This document shows, in pieces, positions 53,184-62,276 of a stretch of 64,000 nt of DNA. The notes beneath the pieces were generated by a model. It saw only the letters and a list, made by a program, of their open reading frames with translations, did not search any database and had not been told where the DNA came from. Positions within the stretch are counted from its first letter, which is position 1; every line of letters starts with the position of its first letter. The stretch is from Merdimonas faecis (GTDB lineage Bacteria > Bacillota > Clostridia > Lachnospirales > Lachnospiraceae). The position numbers and the translations under genes were made by a program. The DNA is taken from positions 62,001 through 126,000 of the forward strand of contig NZ_MIEH01000010.1 of NCBI RefSeq assembly GCF_001754075.1. The letters run 5' to 3'.

Positions 53184-55835
53184 CTAACCGGTACCGCCAG
53201 CTTCACCGCCGCCGGTTTCACCACCGCCACCGGTCTCACCACCGCCGCCGGTCTCGCCACCGCCGCCGGTCTCACCACCGCCGCCGGTTTCACCACCGCC
53301 GCCGGTCTCGCCACCGCCGCCGGTATTGCCGCCGCCACCGGTATTGCCGCCGCCGGTGTTACCGCCGCCAGTATTGCCGGTGTCGCCGGTATTGCCGGTA
53401 TTACCGGTGTTGCCGGTATTGCCGGTATTTGCATCTGTAGAACCGTCATCGGTAGTTGTTCCACTGTCTGTTTCAGTGTCGGTTCCAGAGCTCAGTCCGC
53501 CATGATTGCCGTCACATCGTTTGGTGGTCACATCTACGCCGATCAGTTCGGTCGTAGTCGGGCATCCAGATCCTGGAAGGAGTCCCGTCACGCTGCAGAC
53601 GGACTGCTGCTGCACTGTAGACGGCATTGTAAAGTCTTTTGTCTGAAGACCGCTGTGCACACGACTCATGATGCTCTGCCAGAGACGGAAACGGAAATTT
53701 GTATCGTAGCTACATTCTTTGTTATCGTCATATCCGCCCCATACTGCGCAGGTATAATATGGAGTGTATCCGCAGAACCAGAGGTCCTTGTTATCGGAGG
53801 TAGTACCTGTTTTGCCTGCAACCGGCATGTTGCTGATCCGGCATGCTGTACCGGTACCGCTGTTTACAACATCCTCCATAGCGCTGGTCAGGACTGCAGC
53901 TGTACTTTCTTTGAGAACGGTGCGGCTTTCGCCGGTGCCGTCCAGCAGTACATTTCCGTCGTGATCCAGAACCTTGGAATACAGCATAGGCTCGTTGTAA
54001 ACACCGCCGTTTGCGATAGTAGCATAGGCGGCGCAGAGTTCATAGTTGTAGACACCATCCGTCAGACCGCCAAGAGCAAGTGTCTGAGTCAGGTCGGTGA
54101 ATACGGCGCCGTTCCGTTCCTCTCTGTCTACCAGAGTGCTGATGCCGAAGTTTTCACAGTAATCATATCCCAGCTGCTGGCCGATCTGATCGCTCAGCTT
54201 AACGGCGCAGACGTTGACAGACCATGTGATAGCATCCCGGACTGTACGGTTACCGCTGTATCGGTTGTTCGCGTTCCTTAAGACCTGTCCGCTGCTCAGA
54301 GTGTAAGGCTCGTCCTTGATGATGGTAGCCAGAGATGCTGCGCCGGTATCAATGGCCGGAGCATAGGATGCAAGGATCTTAAAGGTAGATCCCGGCTGTC
54401 TCGTAGAACCGGTATAAGCGCGGTTCAGACTGAGGCTGGTGTTTTTGGCGCCGCGGCCGCCTACCATGGCCTTAATCTGTCCATTTGCCTGATCCATAAT
54501 GGTGACAGACGCCTGAGGCTGAGGAGTGATGTTGACGACCTCGTTGTAGGTGTCTCCTTCCTGTGCAATGGTGGACTTCCATTCTTCTATCATCGCACGG
54601 GCCTCTTCCTCGCTGGAGTAGAGGAGTCCCTGGTCATCACCGTAGGTGTTCTGTACATATTGTTTAATGTGGCCGGAGGAATAGTTTTCCACAGTACCGT
54701 CAGCGCGCGTGACTGTCAGTGCATAATCCAGACCATATTCTTTTAGACCGGGGTAGTTAGCATCATTATTCATCTCTTCATCACAGATCTGCTGCATCGC
54801 AAGATTTTGTGTGGAATAGATGCTTAAGCCGCCGCTGTAAACAGCATTATATGCCTGAGTTTCTGTATACCCGAGCTGTGTCTGCAGATTTTCCATAACC
54901 TGCTCGATCAATGCATCTACAAAATAGCTGTAAGAAGTATCCGCAGCCATAGTAGTGTTGACTGTCTGGATCCTGGAGTAGACATCGTCTGCCATTGCTT
55001 CATCATAGGCAGCCTGGTCGATATATCCCTGATCCAGCATATTGCCAAGGACTTTCTCCCGGCGTTTTGCATTCTCTTCCGGATTCGTTACCGGATCATA
55101 CAGGGTAGGGTTCTGAGTGATCCCCGCAATAACCGCACATTCAGATAAAGTCAGTTCCGAAACATCCTTTCCGAAGTATCTCTCGGAAGCAGACTGTACG
55201 CCCAGAGTGCTCTGGCCCAGGTTGATCGTGTTCAGATATGCTTCCAGGATTTCGTCCTTGCTCATCTGTTTTTCAATCTGAAGAGCCAGGTACTGTTCCT
55301 GAAGCTTTCGTTCCAGCCGTTCATAGAAGGTATCCTCGTTTACAAATTCCGGGAACACGTTGTTTTTGATCAGCTGCTGTGTCAGCGTACTGGCGCCTTC
55401 GGAGAAGTTTCCGGAAGTAAGGCCGACAACAGCCGCACGGGCGATTCCCTGAAGGTCGATACCGTTGTGGTCATAAAAACGCTCATCCTCGATCGCAACG
55501 AAAGCATGCTGCAGGTCTTTGGGGATTTCGTCGATCGTTTTATAAACGCGGTTCGAGCCGGAAGTGACAAGTTCCTGGATCTGTGTCGTACCGTCATCTG
55601 CATAGACGGATGTGGCATAGCCCTGTGGCTTTACGCTTTCCGGAGTGACTTCCGGAGCGTTATCTATGATCCGTTTGGCAAAAACGCCGGCACCGACCAC
55701 GCCCGCGACAGCGATTACGACCAGGCAGAGCAAAAACGCTTTGAACAGGCGGACGCCGACACGTTTGCCCTGCATGGTGGATTTGGACGTTATCTTCTTC
55801 TGTTTTTGAGAAGCTTTTTTCCTGCCATAATTCAT
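53184..55835 (-). CDS. pbpA: Class A penicillin-binding protein (PBP1A) with Gly-rich repeat tail
   Basis: Bifunctional peptidoglycan synthase (883 aa): short basic cytoplasmic tail, one membrane helix (about residues 31-55), GT51 glycosyltransferase with EDERFYDHNGIDLQGIARA and GASTLTQQLIKN, then a transpeptidase with GSTFKI (active serine), SVNVCAV (SxN) and KTGTTSD (KTG). The last 85 or so residues are low complexity: repeated Gly-Asn-Thr units followed by seven or more Gly-Gly-Gly-Glu-Thr units, ending in Gly-rich sequence. Similar tails occur in Firmicute PBP1 proteins and may extend through the wall. AAGGAGG precedes the ATG. The repeats may be subject to slippage. Confidence 0.94.
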   Translation of the reverse strand: MNYGRKKASQKQKKITSKSTMQGKRVGVRLFKAFLLCLVVIAVAGVVGAGVFAKRIIDNAPEVTPESVKPQGYATSVYADDGTTQIQELVTSGSNRVYKTIDEIPKDLQHAFVAIEDERFYDHNGIDLQGIARAAVVGLTSGNFSEGASTLTQQLIKNNVFPEFVNEDTFYERLERKLQEQYLALQIEKQMSKDEILEAYLNTINLGQSTLGVQSASERYFGKDVSELTLSECAVIAGITQNPTLYDPVTNPEENAKRREKVLGNMLDQGYIDQAAYDEAMADDVYSRIQTVNTTMAADTSYSYFVDALIEQVMENLQTQLGYTETQAYNAVYSGGLSIYSTQNLAMQQICDEEMNNDANYPGLKEYGLDYALTVTRADGTVENYSSGHIKQYVQNTYGDDQGLLYSSEEEARAMIEEWKSTIAQEGDTYNEVVNITPQPQASVTIMDQANGQIKAMVGGRGAKNTSLSLNRAYTGSTRQPGSTFKILASYAPAIDTGAASLATIIKDEPYTLSSGQVLRNANNRYSGNRTVRDAITWSVNVCAVKLSDQIGQQLGYDYCENFGISTLVDREERNGAVFTDLTQTLALGGLTDGVYNYELCAAYATIANGGVYNEPMLYSKVLDHDGNVLLDGTGESRTVLKESTAAVLTSAMEDVVNSGTGTACRISNMPVAGKTGTTSDNKDLWFCGYTPYYTCAVWGGYDDNKECSYDTNFRFRLWQSIMSRVHSGLQTKDFTMPSTVQQQSVCSVTGLLPGSGCPTTTELIGVDVTTKRCDGNHGGLSSGTDTETDSGTTTDDGSTDANTGNTGNTGNTGNTGDTGNTGGGNTGGGNTGGGGNTGGGGETGGGGETGGGGETGGGGETGGGGETGGGGETGGGEAGGTG
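53190..53445 (-). repeat. Tandem repeats encoding the PBP1A Gly-rich tail
   Basis: A 15-bp unit coding for ETGGG is repeated about seven times between 53200 and 53320, next to diverged 9- to 15-bp NTG and NTGGG units to about 53430. The DNA is highly GC-rich compared with its surroundings, and reading the other strand gives a long false open frame. Confidence 0.85.
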
Positions 55836-55862
55836 GAATTCTGACCTCCTTCATACCCAGAC

Positions 55863-55891
55863 ATTATAGCAAAGAAACGGCGGATTATAAA
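55863..55891 (-). promoter_or_regulatory. Predicted promoter of pbp1A
   Basis: On the minus strand TTTATA (55891-55886), 17-bp spacer and a perfect TATAAT (55868-55863), about 27 nt before the ATG. Confidence 0.55.
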
Positions 55892-55997
55892 GAAAAAAAT
55901 AAAAAGTTCATATTTAGGTAGGAAAATCTTAAGAATTTCGTTATAGTTATAAGTGGAAGAAAACCGAGCATCAGAAAAAAGACAGGAGATAATGACC

Positions 55998-56657
55998 ATG
56001 GACAGAGAAGATCGTACCGTTTATGAAGGCGGGCAGGGAGAGATCATCGAAAAAAAATCCCGGTTTATCGCCACGGTAAAGCCGGTAAAAACAGAAGAGG
56101 AAGCTCTGGAGTTTATCGAGTCGCTGAAGAAAAAGTACTGGGATGCGACTCACAACTGTTTTGCATATATTATAAGCGGAGGAACACCTTTAAAGCGCTG
56201 CAGTGATGACGGGGAGCCGTCGGGCACGGCGGGCCGGCCCATGCTGGATGTGCTGGAGGGAGAAAGCTTATCTGATGTGGCTGTGGTGGTGACCAGATAT
56301 TTCGGCGGAACTCTTCTTGGGACAGGAGGACTGGTGCGGGCTTACTCGGGGGCGGTACGGGCAGGGCTTGACGCATCTGTACTGATTACCAGGCTTCGGG
56401 GCATACACCTCCTGATCGGCACAGACTATACCGGCCTTGGGAAGATCCAGTATCTGCTGGGGCAGAGGGGGATCAAGACGTTGGAGTCCCGATATACCGA
56501 TGCGGTAGAGTTAAGCGTCCTGGTCCCGGACGAAGAGATAGAGGTACTGAAGCAGGAAATCACGGAAGCTACCAGCGGCGCGGCAAAACTGGAGGAGAAA
56601 GAGAAATGTGTTTTTGCGATGATTGACGGGGAGCCGGTGATTCTGGAGGGGAAGTAA
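55998..56657 (+). CDS. YigZ/IMPACT family protein
   Basis: Protein of 219 aa, the usual YigZ length. The N-terminal UPF0029 domain has KKSRFIATVKPV, WDATHNCFAYII and RCSDDGEPSGTAGRPMLDVL with VVTRYFGGTLLGTGGLVRAYS; the C-terminal DUF1949 domain follows from about residue 140. The family is related to the eukaryotic translation regulator IMPACT; the bacterial function is not established. The start at 55998 is 9 nt after AGGAG; ATG 55992 is an alternative. Confidence 0.85.
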   Translation: MDREDRTVYEGGQGEIIEKKSRFIATVKPVKTEEEALEFIESLKKKYWDATHNCFAYIISGGTPLKRCSDDGEPSGTAGRPMLDVLEGESLSDVAVVVTRYFGGTLLGTGGLVRAYSGAVRAGLDASVLITRLRGIHLLIGTDYTGLGKIQYLLGQRGIKTLESRYTDAVELSVLVPDEEIEVLKQEITEATSGAAKLEEKEKCVFAMIDGEPVILEGK

Positions 56658-56666
56658 AAACTGAGT

Positions 56667-56695
56667 AAAAAAAACGAGGCGGGAATCCCGCCTCG
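56667..56695 (-). terminator. Terminator between the YigZ gene and hpf
   Basis: CGAGGCGGG (56675-56683) and CCCGCCTCG (56687-56695) with a 3-nt loop. Eight A residues flank its left side, so on the minus strand it is a strong terminator for hpf; on the plus strand the T-run is weak. Confidence 0.88.
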
Positions 56696-56740
56696 CTTGT
56701 GTTTCTTCATTCTTTATTCGAATCAGCTTTTTGATTTGAT

Positions 56741-57274
56741 CTAGCACTCTGGTTCGATCAGACCAAATGTACCGTTCTTCCTGCGGTACACGACATTGAC
56801 TTCGTCGGTTTCCGCATTGCGGAATACGAAGAAATCGTGTCCAAGGAGTTCCATTTGTACGCAGGCATCTTCCGGATACATAGGCTTGAAGCCAAATTTT
56901 TTCGTACGGACGATCTTGATTTCTCCATCGTCCTCAGACGGCTCCTCTTTATCGAAAAATTCCTGTTTGAAGTTTCCGCCTTCCTGATGTTTTGCGATCA
57001 GTTTAGTCTTATATTTCCTCAGCTGACGCTCGATGATCTCTTCTACAAGATCGATGGATACATACATATCGTTACATTCTTCCTCGGAGCGGATGATTCC
57101 GCCCTTCACAGGGATTGTAACTTCAATTTTCTGGCGTTCTCTTTGAACACTCAGGGTTACGTGAACTTCCGTATCAGGAGTAAAATACCTTTCCAGCTTT
57201 CCAAGCTTGTTTTCTACGGCTTCCTTTAAACCTGCCGTTACGTCGATGTTTTTTCCAATAATGATAAACTTCAT
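56741..57274 (-). CDS. hpf: Ribosome hibernation promoting factor, long form (HPF/RaiA)
   Basis: Binds and dimerises 70S ribosomes to inactive 100S particles in slow growth (177 aa). The N-terminal S30AE domain (about residues 1-100) has FIIIGKNIDVTAGLKEAVENKLGKLERYF and YVSIDLVEEIIERQLRKYK. A linker rich in Glu and Lys leads to the C-terminal dimerisation domain (about 120-177) with IVRTKKFGFKPMYPEDACVQMELLGHDFFVF. ATG 57274 follows AAAGGAG. Single gene. Confidence 0.95.
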   Translation of the reverse strand: MKFIIIGKNIDVTAGLKEAVENKLGKLERYFTPDTEVHVTLSVQRERQKIEVTIPVKGGIIRSEEECNDMYVSIDLVEEIIERQLRKYKTKLIAKHQEGGNFKQEFFDKEEPSEDDGEIKIVRTKKFGFKPMYPEDACVQMELLGHDFFVFRNAETDEVNVVYRRKNGTFGLIEPEC

Positions 57275-57397
57275 GCTGTCCACTCCTTTGCGACATGATT
57301 TCAGATAATAATGTCTGACAATTAAATGCCACGACACAAATCTATCTGATATAAACAGTATAGCATGTTTAAAGGACAATGTATAGCATCTATTGCG

Positions 57398-57823
57398 TTA
57401 ATCTTTCAAAACATCTGTGGAAGTATCGGAGTTTTCATCTGCTTCATCTGAAATATGAAAATGACAAAAAAGAAACTTCCTGGTAGCGTAGAGAACCGCA
57501 ATGGAGCACACGCCTACAAAAGTCACCCAGATAGAGGAGTGGTCTATGATGATCTGCCTTGCAATGGCAAATAAAAGCACCTCAAAGACGGAATCTGCCG
57601 TATGGTAATACATCATGCGGATCAGCTCTACACCAATGATCAGGTTAAAGCAGGTCTCCAGCAGGTCATCGTAATTGGGCCAGACGTCCAGGTTCGGTAT
57701 GTTTCCCAGAGAGAAGGCCATCCGCAGACACAGAAGGATAATGCCTGCGGCCAGCATAAATGCAATGAAGTACTCCAGGAAAGCGGACAAATGTTTGAAA
57801 ATGGTATTTATATATTTTTTCAT
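57398..57823 (-). CDS. PsiE-like small membrane protein
   Basis: Protein of 141 aa with four hydrophobic helices (about residues 13-35, 55-72, 80-95, 98-115). The pattern ETCFNLIIGVELIRMMYYHTADSVFEVLLFAIARQIII resembles phosphate-starvation-inducible PsiE proteins (PF06146). The ATG overlaps the typA stop as ATGA, so it is read from the typA transcript. Role unknown. Confidence 0.75.
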   Translation of the reverse strand: MKKYINTIFKHLSAFLEYFIAFMLAAGIILLCLRMAFSLGNIPNLDVWPNYDDLLETCFNLIIGVELIRMMYYHTADSVFEVLLFAIARQIIIDHSSIWVTFVGVCSIAVLYATRKFLFCHFHISDEADENSDTSTDVLKD

Positions 57824-59646
57824 GAACGGTTTCCTCGTTTACGCATTTTGGGATCCAGGATCTTTTTGCGGATCCGGAGATTGTCGGGAGTTACCTCTAA
57901 AAGTTCGTCAGTATCAATGAAGTCCAAAGCCTGCTCCAGGCTTAAAATTCTTGGCGGCGTCAGGCGGAGAGCCTCGTCAGAACCGGAGGAGCGGGTGTTG
58001 GTCAGATGCTTGGTCTTGCATACATTGACTTCGATATCATCTGTTTTGGCGTTCTCTCCGATTACCATTCCGGAGTATACCTTCTCTCCGGGGCCGATAA
58101 ACAGGGTGCCGCGTTCCTGGGCGCTGTACAGCCCGTAGGTGACAGATTCTCCGGTCTCAAAGGCGATCAGTGAGCCCTGTTTGCGGTACTGTATATCCCC
58201 TTTGTAAGGAGCATATCCGTCAAAGGCAGTATTCATGATACCGTTGCCCTTTGTGTCTGTCAGAAACTCGCCGCGGTATCCGATGAGTCCGCGGGCCGGA
58301 ATCCGGAATTCCAGACGGGTATAGCCGCCGCTTGCGGAGCCCATGTTCTGGAGTTCACCCTTCCGCTGGCTCAGCTTGTCAATAACAGTTCCGGTGAATT
58401 CGTCGGGAACATCGATATAGGCCAGCTCCATTGGCTCTAAGAGCTTTCCGTTTTCATCCTTTTTGTAGAGGACTTCGGCCTTGCTGACAGCAAATTCATA
58501 GCCTTCTCTACGCATATTTTCAATCAGGACAGACAGATGCAGCTCCCCGCGGCCGGAGACCTTGAAGCTGTCTGTGTTGTCGGATTCCTCCACCCGGAGG
58601 CTGACGTCAGTGTTCAATTCGCGGAAAAGACGGTCTCTTAAGTGGCGGGAGGTGACATATTTTCCCTCCTGTCCGGCAAAAGGACTGTCGTTGACGATAA
58701 ACTGCATAGCAATAGTGGGTTCGGATATTTTCTGGAAGGGGATAGCCTTCGGATTCTCCGGGGAGCAGATGGTATCGCCGATGGAAAGGTCTGCGATGCC
58801 GGAGATGGCTACGATAGAACCGATGGTGGCTTCTTTTACATCCACTTTATTTAATCCGTCAAATTCATACAGCTTGCTGATACGTACTTTTTCCATACGA
58901 TCGGGGTTGTGTTCGTTGACAACAACGGCGTCCATGCCTACGCGGATCGTTCCGTTGTCTACCTTGCCGATACCGATGCGGCCCACGTATTCGTTGTAAT
59001 CAATGGTACTGATCAGTACCTGGGTATCTGCATCCGGGTCTCCTTCCGGAGCCGGGATATACTGAAGGATGGTCTCGAAGAGAGGTTTCATATCCCGTTC
59101 TTCATCAGTCAGATCCAGGACGGCGACACCGGCTTTGGCAGATGCGAAGACGAAAGGACAGTCCAGCTGCTCGTCGGAGGCGTCCAGATCCATAAAGAGT
59201 TCCAGTACCTCGTCAATGACTTCGTCGGGCCTTGCCTCCGGACGGTCGATCTTGTTAATGCATACGATTACCGGGAGATTCAGCTCCAGGGCTTTGCGGA
59301 GAACAAACTTTGTCTGAGGCATTGCGCCTTCAAAAGCGTCCACCACCAGGATGACGCCGTTGACCATCTTTAAAACACGCTCCACTTCTCCGCCGAAGTC
59401 GGCGTGTCCTGGTGTGTCTATGATATTGATCTTGGTTCCCTTATAGTAAACGGCGGTGTTCTTGGAGAGGATGGTGATCCCGCGTTCTCTTTCGATATCG
59501 TTGGAATCCATGACCCGTTCGGCCACTTCCTGGTTCTCACGGAACACACCGCTTTGTTTTAACAGTTCATCTACCAATGTCGTCTTTCCGTGATCGACAT
59601 GGGCAATGATTGCAATATTACGGATATCTTCACGTTTTGTCTTCAT
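57820..59646 (-). CDS. typA: Translational GTPase TypA/BipA
   Basis: Ribosome-associated GTPase (608 aa) with a canonical G domain: [42 protein letters not shown] and [10 protein letters not shown]. Domains resembling EF-G II, III and V follow, then the TypA-specific C-terminal domain ending in [16 protein letters not shown] 59646 follows AAAAGGAAG; upstream codons to 59706 have no family similarity. It leads a two-gene unit with the PsiE-like gene. Confidence 0.96.
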   Translation of the reverse strand: MKTKREDIRNIAIIAHVDHGKTTLVDELLKQSGVFRENQEVAERVMDSNDIERERGITILSKNTAVYYKGTKINIIDTPGHADFGGEVERVLKMVNGVILVVDAFEGAMPQTKFVLRKALELNLPVIVCINKIDRPEARPDEVIDEVLELFMDLDASDEQLDCPFVFASAKAGVAVLDLTDEERDMKPLFETILQYIPAPEGDPDADTQVLISTIDYNEYVGRIGIGKVDNGTIRVGMDAVVVNEHNPDRMEKVRISKLYEFDGLNKVDVKEATIGSIVAISGIADLSIGDTICSPENPKAIPFQKISEPTIAMQFIVNDSPFAGQEGKYVTSRHLRDRLFRELNTDVSLRVEESDNTDSFKVSGRGELHLSVLIENMRREGYEFAVSKAEVLYKKDENGKLLEPMELAYIDVPDEFTGTVIDKLSQRKGELQNMGSASGGYTRLEFRIPARGLIGYRGEFLTDTKGNGIMNTAFDGYAPYKGDIQYRKQGSLIAFETGESVTYGLYSAQERGTLFIGPGEKVYSGMVIGENAKTDDIEVNVCKTKHLTNTRSSGSDEALRLTPPRILSLEQALDFIDTDELLEVTPDNLRIRKKILDPKMRKRGNRS

Positions 59647-59696
59647 GATAGCGCTTCCTTTTCTTATTTTAATGCGATGTTTTACGTAACTTAAAT

Positions 59697-59724
59697 AGTG
59701 TACCATATTTCAAAAAATTTACAA
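59697..59724 (-). promoter_or_regulatory. Predicted promoter of typA
   Basis: On the minus strand TTGTAA (59724-59719), 16-bp spacer, TACACT (59702-59697), about 50 nt before the start codon. Confidence 0.5.
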
Positions 59725-59805
59725 GTATTTAGTTCTAAATTGAAAGTACCGTTCATAAACTATGTATGTAATATACGATTCAGAAGAAAGGGAGATTGTA
59801 AGACT

Positions 59806-60438
59806 ATGTCAGATAAGATTATTGAAAACAACCAGGTAACGATCATGGGAGAAGTGGCGACGCCATTTACGTTCAGCCACGAGGTGTTCGGGGAGGGCTT
59901 CTACATGGTGAGTGTGAATGTCCGGCGGCTGAGTAATTCCATGGACTGTATCCCGCTGATGATCTCGGAGCGTCTGATCGACGTGTCCAGGGATTACACC
60001 GGTGAATTCATTATGGCCAGCGGCCAGTTCCGTTCCTACAACCGGCACGAGGAGCAGAAGAACCGTCTGGTGCTGTCCCTCTTTGTCCGGGAGGTGTCCT
60101 TCATTGATGAAGAGCTGGACGGAGCAAAGACAAACCAGATTTTTCTGGACGGGTATATCTGCAAACTGCCGGTCTACCGAAAGACCCCGCTTGGAAGGGA
60201 GATAGCGGATCTTCTTCTGGCAGTGAACCGTCCGTATGGAAAATCAGACTACATACCCTGCATCTGCTGGGGAAGAAACGCCAGATTCGCCTCTTCCTTT
60301 GAGGTGGGAGAGCATGTGCAGGTAATCGGGCGGATCCAGAGCCGGGAGTATATCAAAAGGCTGTCGGAAACAGAGACCCAGAAGCGGACGGCCTACGAGG
60401 TGTCCGTCAGCAAGCTGGAGTGCCCGGACAGTGAATAA
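59806..60438 (+). CDS. Single-stranded DNA-binding-like protein with two apparent OB halves
   Basis: Protein of 210 aa. The second half (about residues 105-205) matches SSB: NQIFLDGYICKLPVYRKTPLGREIADLLLAVNR, YIPCICWGRNARFASSFEVGEHVQVIGRIQSREY. The first half (about residues 8-100) has a similar strand order, VTIMGEVATPFTFSHEVFGEGFYMVSVNVRR, and seems to be a diverged second OB fold. The acidic C-terminal tip of housekeeping SSB is absent (it ends CPDSE). This is probably a paralogue, not the replication SSB. ATG 59806 follows GAAAGGGAGA; it is the only plus-strand gene between typA and dapA. Confidence 0.8.
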   Translation: MSDKIIENNQVTIMGEVATPFTFSHEVFGEGFYMVSVNVRRLSNSMDCIPLMISERLIDVSRDYTGEFIMASGQFRSYNRHEEQKNRLVLSLFVREVSFIDEELDGAKTNQIFLDGYICKLPVYRKTPLGREIADLLLAVNRPYGKSDYIPCICWGRNARFASSFEVGEHVQVIGRIQSREYIKRLSETETQKRTAYEVSVSKLECPDSE

Positions 60439-60478
60439 TCCCGCCGGAAATCAAGCGTCCCGGGGCTATAGACTTCCG

Positions 60479-60547
60479 TTGACATCCACCTGGTTTGATG
60501 GTAATATTTTTATAGATTATCACGGGGTTAAATGTCTTTTAGCCCCG
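60479..60547 (+). promoter_or_regulatory. dapA promoter and leader hairpin
   Basis: TTGACA (60479-60484), 17-bp spacer, TAATAT (60502-60507). The short leader has a 10-bp hairpin (60523-60532 with 60538-60547) without a T-run. Its right arm can also pair perfectly over 8 bp with CGGGGCTA at 60471-60478, upstream of the promoter, so alternative folding is possible only in transcripts reading through from the SSB-like gene. Confidence 0.55.
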
Positions 60548-60581
60548 ACATCATTATCTTTAGAAAGTCAGGAGGATGAAT

Positions 60582-61472
60582 ATGGCTATATTTACAGGCG
60601 CCGGAGTGGCGATCGTCACACCGTTCCATGAGGATGAAAGTATTAATTATGATAGACTGGATGAATTGATTGATTTTCACTGTGAGAATGGGACTGACTG
60701 TATTATCATCTGCGGGACGACAGGTGAGTCAGCGACTATGACAGAGGAAGAGCATCTGGAATGTGTCAAATTTGCAATCGACCGTGCAAAAGGGCGTATC
60801 CCGGTCATTGCAGGGACAGGTTCCAACTGTACGAGGACTGCGGTGGAGCTGTCAAAGGAGGCTGCTGATTATGGAGCGGACGGACTTCTGGTCGTAACGC
60901 CGTATTATAACAAAGCGACTCAGGCTGGTCTGATCGCTCATTACACGGCGGTGGCGAATGCTGCAAAGGCTCCGATTATCATGTATAGTGTGGCGAGCCG
61001 TACCGGATGTAATATTGAGCCGGCAACGGTAGCGCATCTGGTAAAAAATGTGGAAAATATTGTTGGTGTCAAGGAAGCCTCCGGTAATATTTCCCAGGTG
61101 GCAAAGATTATGTCCCTGACCGACGGAAACATTGATCTGTATTCCGGAAACGATGATCAGATCGTGCCGCTGCTTTCTCTTGGCGGCAAAGGAGTTATCT
61201 CGGTGCTGTCCAATGTGGCGCCGAAGGAGACTCATGATATCTGTGAGAAATTTTTTGCAGGCGACGTGGCCGGAAGTGCAGCGCTTCAGTTAAAAGCGGT
61301 GCCGCTGATCGATCAGCTGTTCTGTGAGGTAAATCCGATCCCGGTAAAGAAAGCAATGAAGCTTATGGGAATGGACTGCGGTCCTTTGCGGATGCCGATG
61401 ACTGAGCTTACGCCGGAGCATGAGAAAACGCTGGCACAGGCAATGAAGGATTTTGGGATTACACTGGCATAA
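60582..61472 (+). CDS. dapA: 4-hydroxy-tetrahydrodipicolinate synthase DapA
   Basis: First enzyme of the diaminopimelate/lysine branch (296 aa), condensing aspartate semialdehyde and pyruvate. Seen are GAGVAIVTPF, CGTTGESATMTEEEH with the catalytic Thr pair, and IVGVKEASGN with the Schiff-base lysine (about residue 162). The block usually YNVPxRTG reads YSVASRTG here, keeping the Tyr and Arg. ATG 60582 is 6 nt after GGAGG; ATG 60576 abuts it. dapB follows after 23 nt. Confidence 0.94.
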   Translation: MAIFTGAGVAIVTPFHEDESINYDRLDELIDFHCENGTDCIIICGTTGESATMTEEEHLECVKFAIDRAKGRIPVIAGTGSNCTRTAVELSKEAADYGADGLLVVTPYYNKATQAGLIAHYTAVANAAKAPIIMYSVASRTGCNIEPATVAHLVKNVENIVGVKEASGNISQVAKIMSLTDGNIDLYSGNDDQIVPLLSLGGKGVISVLSNVAPKETHDICEKFFAGDVAGSAALQLKAVPLIDQLFCEVNPIPVKKAMKLMGMDCGPLRMPMTELTPEHEKTLAQAMKDFGITLA

Positions 61473-61495
61473 CAGAAGACAGGAGGAAGATACAA

Positions 61496-62254
61496 ATGGT
61501 ACGTGCGATCATGCATGGATGTAACGGAAAAATGGGCAGAGTGATCACCGGTCTGATCCGGGATGATGACGCGATCGAGATTGTGGCAGGAATTGATACA
61601 TATACGGGTACTGCCAATGATTATCCGGTATTTGAAAGCATTGAGGCATGTGATGTGGAAGCGGATGTGGTGATTGATTTTTCCAATGCGTCTGCAGTGG
61701 ATCATCTGCTGGATTACTGTGCAAAGAAGAAGCTTCCAGTGGTACTTTGCACCACCGGACTTTCGGAAGAGCAGCTTCGGAAGGTGGAAGAAACTGCAGA
61801 GCAGACCGCTGTATTAAAATCTGCAAATATGTCGCTGGGGATCAATCTTCTCCTGAAGCTTCTTCAGAATGCGGCAAAGGTGCTGGGGCCGGCCGGATTT
61901 GATATTGAACTGGTGGAGCGCCACCACAATCAGAAGGTAGACGCCCCCAGCGGAACGGCTTTGGCTCTGGCAGATTCTGTCAACGAAGCTCTGGACAATC
62001 AGTATACTTATGTGTTTGACCGTTCCCAGGTAAGACAGAAAAGAGGAGAAAAGGAAATCGGCATTTCAGCCGTGCGGGGAGGCACGATCGTGGGAGATCA
62101 CGAAGTGATCTTCGCCGGAGCGGATGAAGTGATCGAGTTTAAGCATACGGCATATTCCAAGGCTGTTTTCGGAAAGGGAGCCGTGGAGGCGGCAAAATTC
62201 CTGGCTGGAAAGAAGGCCGGAAAGTATGACATGTCGGATGTGATCCAATTATAA
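61496..62254 (+). CDS. dapB: 4-hydroxy-tetrahydrodipicolinate reductase DapB
   Basis: Reduces the DapA product with NAD(P)H (252 aa). The N-terminal dinucleotide motif is HGCNGKMGRVI; the substrate-binding signature is ELVERHHNQKVDAPSGTALAL, followed by a C-terminal domain with VRGGTIVGDHEVIFAG and FKHTAYSKAVFGKGAVEAAKFL. AGGAGGAAG lies before the ATG. It is co-transcribed with dapA and perhaps with fbp, which starts 22 nt downstream. Confidence 0.95.
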   Translation: MVRAIMHGCNGKMGRVITGLIRDDDAIEIVAGIDTYTGTANDYPVFESIEACDVEADVVIDFSNASAVDHLLDYCAKKKLPVVLCTTGLSEEQLRKVEETAEQTAVLKSANMSLGINLLLKLLQNAAKVLGPAGFDIELVERHHNQKVDAPSGTALALADSVNEALDNQYTYVFDRSQVRQKRGEKEIGISAVRGGTIVGDHEVIFAGADEVIEFKHTAYSKAVFGKGAVEAAKFLAGKKAGKYDMSDVIQL

Positions 62255-62276
62255 AATACCATCGGGGAGGATCTCT

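Noticed and set aside
53190-53445. Possible CRISPR array because of regularly repeated units
   Set aside because: Repeat units are contiguous, without spacers, and translate in frame to a Gly-rich tail.
53157-54281. 374-codon open frame antisense to pbp1A, rich in Thr, Ala and Gly
   Set aside because: It is created by the GC-rich tandem repeats of the PBP1A tail; the real protein on the other strand has all penicillin-binding motifs, and this frame has no ribosome binding site.
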